Positions 6,466-9,579 of a stretch of 9,579 bases of DNA are shown piece by piece. This stretch comes from DATADD01 sp036258675. Its GTDB lineage: Bacteria > Actinomycetota > CADDZG01 > WHSQ01. The position numbers and the translations under genes were made by a program. Location of the stretch: positions 1 to 9,579 of the forward strand of contig DATADD010000111.1 of the NCBI GenBank assembly GCA_036258675.1. Reading direction: 5' to 3'. Positions within the stretch are counted from its first letter, which is position 1; each line of letters opens with the position of its first letter. The notes under the pieces are model-generated. The model was given only the letters and a program-made list of their open reading frames with translations, did not search any database and was not told the origin of the DNA.

Positions 6466-7328
6466 GACGCCACCTCCCGCCGGTCCCGAGGCGCCCCGGG
6501 CCCGGACGGCGGCGCGGCCGTGTACTCCTCGGCCTCGGCGGCGACCTCCTCCGCCGAGACGTCCCCCGTCCACCGGGCGCGGATCTCTCCGAAGCGGTCG
6601 GCCTGCCCCAGCGACACAGCCCCCGCCTTGAAGAGCTCGAGGAGGCCGAGGAATCGGACCACGACGTCGATGCGGCGGCGCGCCGACGAGCACAGCTCCC
6701 GGAAGGTCATCTCGGAGCCGACGCGCAGCTGCGCCGCGAGCGTGTGTATCGCGTCGCGCACGGACGCGGTCGCGGGGGCGATGTGGGTCACGTCGATCCC
6801 GGGCTCGGGCCGCGGCGCGAGCGACCCGGCCGCTGCTCGTGCGAGGTCCTCGATCGAGGTCCCGGCGAGGACGTCGGGGACGAGTCCCGCGAAGCGCGGC
6901 TCGAGTCCCGCCGTGCGGCCGTGGGCCGAGCCGCCCTCCTCGAGGCGGCCGGCGATCCATGCTCCCGCGGCCCGGAAGGTCGAGCATTCGACGAGGCGAG
7001 CAAGCAGGACGTCGCGCTCCTCGAGGAGCCTCGCCTCCTCCGGGGCCTCCGCCGGCCCCGGCAGCAATCGGCTCGACTTGAGCTCGAGGAGCGTCGCCGC
7101 CACCACCAGGAAGCCGGTCGCGGACTCGAGGTCGAGGTCGTCCCTGTCTCGGAGGGCGGCGACGTAATCGCTCGCGATCGCGGCGAGTGGGACCTCGTAG
7201 ATATCGATCCGGCGCCGGGTGATGAGGTGGAGGAGGAGGTCGAGCGGGCCCTCGAAGACGTCGAGCGCCACCGAGTGCGCCCCGCGGGCGCCTCGGACAT
7301 CGTTGCCGATGGGGAGATCCCGCGACAT
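6462..7328 (-). CDS. scpA: Segregation and condensation protein A (kleisin)
   Basis: ScpA is the kleisin bridging the two SMC heads. The 288-residue product has the N-terminal SMC-neck-binding region with FEGPLDLLLHLI (25-36), IDIYEVPLAAIASDY (41-55) and FLVVAATLLELKSSRLLP (73-90). A poorly conserved middle follows, then a C-terminal winged helix (about 205-252, MTFRELCSSARRRIDVVVRFLGLLELFKAG). An acidic and proline-rich tail follows. ATG at 7328 has GAAGGG four bases upstream. It is the first gene of the probable operon. A 94-bp gap separates it from trpS and contains a hairpin and a weak -10-like TACGCT (7363-7368, minus strand), consistent with an operon promoter there. Confidence 0.95.
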   Translation of the reverse strand: MSRDLPIGNDVRGARGAHSVALDVFEGPLDLLLHLITRRRIDIYEVPLAAIASDYVAALRDRDDLDLESATGFLVVAATLLELKSSRLLPGPAEAPEEARLLEERDVLLARLVECSTFRAAGAWIAGRLEEGGSAHGRTAGLEPRFAGLVPDVLAGTSIEDLARAAAGSLAPRPEPGIDVTHIAPATASVRDAIHTLAAQLRVGSEMTFRELCSSARRRIDVVVRFLGLLELFKAGAVSLGQADRFGEIRARWTGDVSAEEVAAEAEEYTAAPPSGPGAPRDRREVAS

Positions 7329-7362
7329 GGCGCCCTTCGTGCTCGAGGTCCTGGAGCGGTTC

Positions 7363-7368
7363 AGCGTA
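7363..7368 (-). promoter_or_regulatory. Possible -10 element upstream of scpA
   Basis: Read on the minus strand, the gap before scpA contains TACGCT (TANNNT pattern) about 34 bases upstream of the ATG, in one of the few gaps of the minus-strand run wide enough to hold a promoter. No convincing -35 partner is visible, so this is a weak call made mostly from context. Confidence 0.25.
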
Positions 7369-7396
7369 GCGGAGGCCCGGAGCGAGCCCCGGCTTT

Positions 7397-7417
7397 GACC
7401 CCCGGCGAGCCGGGGTC
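7397..7417 (-). terminator. GC-rich hairpin after trpS
   Basis: Just past the trpS stop (7423-7425) the transcript can fold GACCCCGG against CCGGGGGTC with a CTCG loop and one bulged base. No U-tract follows (the next bases are AAAGCC), so it is not a classical intrinsic terminator, although high-GC actinomycetes often rely on tract-less hairpins. It may separate trpS from the scpA operon. Confidence 0.4.
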
Positions 7418-7422
7418 GGCGC

Positions 7423-8436
7423 TCAGCGGGGCGCGGCGCGAAGAGAGGCCCGGGGGAGCATCCCGATGCGGTCTTTGACCTCGGCCAGGGTCGCGTCGGC
7501 GATCTCGGCGGCCCGCTCCGCCCCCCGGGCGAGGATCAGCTCGATCTCGTCCCGGTCCTCCATGAGGAGGCGGAAGCGGCTCCGCAGCGGCTCGAGGCGC
7601 TCGACGAGGACGTCCGCGAGGGCCGCCTTGAAGTCGCCGTAGCCGGAGCCAGCGAAGCGCGCCTCCAGCTCGCCCACCGAGCTTCCGTCGAGAAGCGAGT
7701 AGATCGTCAGAAGGTTCGTGAGCGCCGGCTTGTCCCCGCCGGCGCGCACCTCTCGCCCGGAGTCGGTGACGGCCGCTCTGACCTTGCGCGCGATCTCGTC
7801 GGGGGAGTCCGTGAGCGCGATGTTCGAGTCGGGGCGCCCCGCCGACTTGCTCATCTTGCGGGCGGGGTCGTCGAGCGACATGATGCGCGCGCCGGCGGGC
7901 GGGATCCACGGCTCCGGCAGCACGAAGACCTCCCCGAGGAGGGAGTTGAAGCGCGCCGCGAGGTCGCGCATCAGCTCGACGTGCTGGCGCTGGTCCTCTC
8001 CGACGGGGACGCCGTGGGCCCTGTAGAGAAGGACGTCGGCGGCCTGCAGGACGGGATACGTCAGGAGCCCCGCGCCGACCGACTCGGCGTCCGATCTCGA
8101 CCTCTCCTTGAACTGGACCATGCGGCGGAGCTCGCCGATCCGGGCCAGGCACGTGAGGACCCACGCGAGCTCGGCGTGCGCGGCGACGTGCGACTGCACG
8201 AAGAGGACGGATCGGTCGGGGTCGACCCCGGACGCGATCAGGCTCGCGGCGACCTCGAGGGTGCCCTCCGACAGGGCCCCGGGGTCCCACGGCACGGTGA
8301 GGGAGTGGAGGTCGACGACGCAGTAGAAGGCCTCGTGGTCGTCCTGGAGGCGCACCCAGTTCCGGAACGCCCCGAGGTAGTTCCCGAGATGGGGCACTCC
8401 GGTCGGCTGGACCCCGCTGAACACGCGCGCGCCCAC
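7423..8436 (-). CDS. trpS: Tryptophanyl-tRNA synthetase
   Basis: This class I enzyme charges tRNA-Trp with tryptophan using ATP. The 337-residue product opens with SGVQPTGVPHLGNYLGA (7-23), which contains the HIGH-equivalent HLGN, then GAGLLTYPVLQAADVLLY (121-138), VPVGEDQRQHVEL (143-155) and the KMSKS loop (194-198). Length is typical. The GTG start at 8436 gives the family's usual N-terminus. Upstream on the minus strand lie AGGT six bases away and a stronger GGAGGT twelve bases away, both part of an AT-rich island (8437-8465). It is divergent from the membrane protease and separated from scpA by a hairpin. No T-box or leader peptide is visible. Confidence 0.96.
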   Translation of the reverse strand: MGARVFSGVQPTGVPHLGNYLGAFRNWVRLQDDHEAFYCVVDLHSLTVPWDPGALSEGTLEVAASLIASGVDPDRSVLFVQSHVAAHAELAWVLTCLARIGELRRMVQFKERSRSDAESVGAGLLTYPVLQAADVLLYRAHGVPVGEDQRQHVELMRDLAARFNSLLGEVFVLPEPWIPPAGARIMSLDDPARKMSKSAGRPDSNIALTDSPDEIARKVRAAVTDSGREVRAGGDKPALTNLLTIYSLLDGSSVGELEARFAGSGYGDFKAALADVLVERLEPLRSRFRLLMEDRDEIELILARGAERAAEIADATLAEVKDRIGMLPRASLRAAPR

Positions 8437-8503
8437 GGGTCTACCTATACCTCCACTTCAGATTTCGGCAAGGAGGGGAGTCGTGCGGCGGCCGGACGCT
8501 CCC
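8437..8503. other. Divergent intergenic region, trpS / M50 protease
   Basis: Bases 8437-8516 must hold the promoters for both genes. The trpS-proximal part (8437-8465) is an AT-rich island whose minus strand carries GAAGTGGA, similar to the octamer word CAAGTGGA, plus a possible ribosome-binding GGAGGT. An 11-bp word, TACCTCCACTT (8448-8458), recurs exactly inside the protease gene at 9010-9020. The middle is GC-rich and featureless. On the minus strand TATAGG sits seven bases from the trpS GTG and could be a poor -10 element. Confidence 0.45.
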
Positions 8504-8509
8504 TACAAT
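8504..8509 (+). promoter_or_regulatory. -10 element for a leaderless M50 protease mRNA
   Basis: TACAAT matches the TANNNT -10 consensus of housekeeping sigma factors and stands out in GC-rich surroundings. Exactly seven bases separate it from the GTG start at 8517, which puts transcription start on or one base before the start codon, so the message would be leaderless. No clear -35 box is seen. No Shine-Dalgarno sequence lies at normal spacing, which supports this reading. Confidence 0.6.
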
Positions 8510-8516
8510 ACCCGCC

Positions 8517-9197
8517 GTGAACGGCCCCCTCAGTCTCCTCTCGAGCGACCCCGTCCTGTTCGTGCTGCTGGCGGTGTCGCTCCTCGCGGCTCTGACGTTG
8601 CACGAGTTCGGACACGCCTACGCGGCCGACCTCCAGGGCGACCGGCTCCCGCGCGCGATGGGGCGGGTGAGCCTCAACCCCGTCCGTCACCTCGACCCCC
8701 TCGGGACGATCTTCATCCTCCTGGTCGGCTTCGGCTGGGGCAAGCCCGTCGAGTTCCGGCCCGAGGCGCTGTCCTCGCGGCGGTTCGGGGCGGCCCTCGT
8801 TGCTCTCGCGGGGCCCGGCATGAACCTGCTGCTGGCCCTCGCGGGCGCGTTCCTGCTCCGGCTCGTGGCCGACCCGGCGACCGAGGCCGCCGTGCGCGGG
8901 ATCCTCGACGGCACCTTCTTCGGCCCGGTCGATCTCTCCCCGCTCGCCCGGTTCGCGTTCCTGTTCACCTCGATCAACGTTCTTCTCGCCGTGTTCAACC
9001 TCATACCTCTACCTCCACTTGATGGTTCGCGCCTCCTGACCATCTTCCTTCCCCCGAACAAGCAGAAGGTCGTGTTCTGGCTCGATCGCTGGGGCTTCCT
9101 CGTGCTCATCGGCCTGCTCGTGTTCGGGGGCTTCGCCCTCCTCAACCCGATCTTCGACGCGGTCGGCCGGATCGTGTTCTCGCTCGCGGGGTTCTAG
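8517..9197 (+). CDS. Site-2 protease family (M50) membrane zinc metalloprotease
   Basis: This is an integral membrane protein of the short M50/S2P-like type (226 residues). A first hydrophobic segment (about 13-28) leads into the zinc-binding motif HEFGH (29-33, two His and the catalytic Glu). Further hydrophobic stretches lie at about 64-71, 90-118, 145-162 and 186-209. The second metal-binding motif is NLIPLPPLDGS (161-171), where the Asp is the third zinc ligand. Both motifs are intact, so it should be active; the substrate is unknown, and no PDZ domain is present. The GTG start follows a -10 box by seven bases. It is the only plus-strand gene here. Codons 163-170, over the second metal motif, all end in A or T, in sharp contrast with the rest of the gene. 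The gene ends facing the ribbon-helix-helix gene. Confidence 0.9.
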   Translation: MNGPLSLLSSDPVLFVLLAVSLLAALTLHEFGHAYAADLQGDRLPRAMGRVSLNPVRHLDPLGTIFILLVGFGWGKPVEFRPEALSSRRFGAALVALAGPGMNLLLALAGAFLLRLVADPATEAAVRGILDGTFFGPVDLSPLARFAFLFTSINVLLAVFNLIPLPPLDGSRLLTIFLPPNKQKVVFWLDRWGFLVLIGLLVFGGFALLNPIFDAVGRIVFSLAGF

Positions 9198-9234
9198 AGG
9201 TCGTCGAGACCGTCTACCCGCGCGGGAGGCATTG

Positions 9235-9298
9235 CTTGTCGACAAGACGACAAGTCCCCGGATCGCTAAGGGGCCAAGTGGCCAAGTGACCTAGTCGA
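9235..9298. repeat. Octamer array between convergent genes
   Basis: Eight consecutive 8-bp words stay in register from 9235. They include CTTGTCGA, CAAGACGA, CAAGTGGC, CAAGTGAC and CTAGTCGA. Position 1 is always a pyrimidine, position 4 is G in seven of eight units and position 5 is T in six. The first two units form the 12-bp palindrome CTTGTCGACAAG (9235-9246). The array lies between the 3' ends of the protease gene and the ribbon-helix-helix gene and stops about 4 bp short of the latter. It is the same family as the array at 6-141, with CWWG replacing TGTG in the first half-unit. A bidirectional terminator is possible but no U-tracts are present. Confidence 0.8.
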
Positions 9299-9302
9299 CC
9301 CG

Positions 9303-9551
9303 CTACTCGCCGAGCTCGCGCAACAGGATCGAGTCCTCCCCTCTCGCCTCGAAGTCCTCGAGGAGGTAGGCGAGGGCGGCCCGCACGATGCGGCCCCTGT
9401 CCGCTGCAACACCGTGCTCCGAGCGGAGGCGTAGGCGCGCCCGCTCGAGCGCCATGAGGTCGTCGCGGGTGCAGTAGAAGGTCACCTTCTCGTTGTGCTT
9501 GGGACCCCTCCTCGGCTCGGGGGCGGGAGGGGGAGGAGTCGTCTCGGCCAC
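9303..9551 (-). CDS. Small ribbon-helix-helix DNA-binding protein
   Basis: The 82-residue product has a proline-rich, probably disordered N-terminus (1-18), then EKVTFYC (21-27) as the expected beta-strand. An amphipathic helix (about 29-46, DDLMALERARLRLRSEHG) and a second helix (about 51-67, DRGRIVRAALAYLLEDF) follow. This strand-helix-helix order is that of MetJ/Arc/CopG dimers, which insert the two-stranded sheet into the major groove. I infer a role in DNA binding; targets are unknown. GTG at 9551 is the only start in the window, but the frame stays open to the right edge, so the true start may lie outside. Octamer arrays sit immediately on both sides. In related gene orders a ParA-type ATPase gene may lie just upstream; that would be beyond this window. 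Confidence 0.7.
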   Translation of the reverse strand: MAETTPPPPAPEPRRGPKHNEKVTFYCTRDDLMALERARLRLRSEHGVAADRGRIVRAALAYLLEDFEARGEDSILLRELGE

Positions 9552-9579
9552 CTGTAGCTTTGTCGACTTGTCTTCTTGG
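9551..9579. repeat. Octamer repeats upstream of the ribbon-helix-helix gene, running off the window
   Basis: Words in register from 9551 are CCTGTAGC, TTTGTCGA and CTTGTCTT, then CTTGG at the edge. They match the YNTGTCKA consensus, and the array probably continues outside the window. It occupies the upstream (promoter/leader) side of the ribbon-helix-helix gene, as expected for an autoregulatory operator, although that is inference. Confidence 0.65.

Noticed and set aside
6466..6987. Long N-terminal extensions of scpB, and similarly of cmk (to 3257) and der (to 1711)
   Set aside because: These extensions are out-of-frame readings through scpA, aroA and cmk. Low-complexity Arg/Gly/Ala composition and the well-placed internal starts argue against them.
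7329..7422. T-box or tryptophan-responsive leader near trpS
   Set aside because: This gap lies downstream of trpS, and the upstream region (8437-8516) is only 80 bp, without T-box motifs or a leader peptide.
9235..9246. CTTGTCGACAAG as a parS centromere site
   Set aside because: It does not match the TGTTTCACGTGAAACA parS consensus, and no parS-like sequence was seen elsewhere in the window.
9198..9302. Classical bidirectional terminator between the convergent genes
   Set aside because: Only a 10-bp CCCGCGCGGG palindrome and the octamer array are present, without T-tracts on either strand.

Overview
The window is very GC-rich (roughly 70 % by eye) and densely coding. Ten of eleven protein genes lie on the minus strand. 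The gene set (ribbon-helix-helix protein, trpS, scpA, scpB, an RluB-type pseudouridine synthase, aroH, tyrA, aroA, cmk, der), the frequent GTG starts, the 4-bp stop/start overlaps and one apparently leaderless promoter all fit a deep-branching actinomycete-like bacterium. That placement is an inference from gene order and composition, not from any search.

Layout, in minus-strand transcription order from the right edge: a small ribbon-helix-helix DNA-binding protein (9303-9551); trpS (7423-8436); then a probable operon scpA-scpB-rluB-aroH-tyrA-aroA-cmk-der (7328 down to 218). A site-2-protease-family membrane metalloprotease (8517-9197) is the only plus-strand gene. It is divergent from trpS and convergent with the ribbon-helix-helix gene. 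The operon mixes chromosome condensation (ScpA and ScpB, partners of SMC), ribosome maturation (RluB, Der), nucleotide supply (Cmk) and a three-step aromatic amino-acid block (AroA makes EPSP, AroH makes prephenate, TyrA takes it toward tyrosine).

The most unusual signal is not a gene. Most of the short non-coding gaps hold a degenerate but strictly phased tandem repeat with an 8-bp period and a consensus near Y-N-T-G-T-C-K-A (type words CTTGTCGA, TGTGTCGA, CAAGTGGA). At 6-141, seventeen consecutive octamers stay in register. Shorter arrays lie at 9235-9298, 5064-5103, 5164-5187, 3510-3533 and at the right edge from 9551. Several overlap start codons (aroH, aroA, probably tyrA), and similar AT-rich patches appear inside the rluB and metalloprotease genes. 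Two arrays flank the ribbon-helix-helix gene, and proteins of that fold are known to bind tandem boxes at 7-8 bp spacing (MetJ met boxes, ParG boxes). A working hypothesis is that this small protein and the dispersed octamer arrays form an undescribed chromosome-organising, partition or regulatory system next to scpAB.
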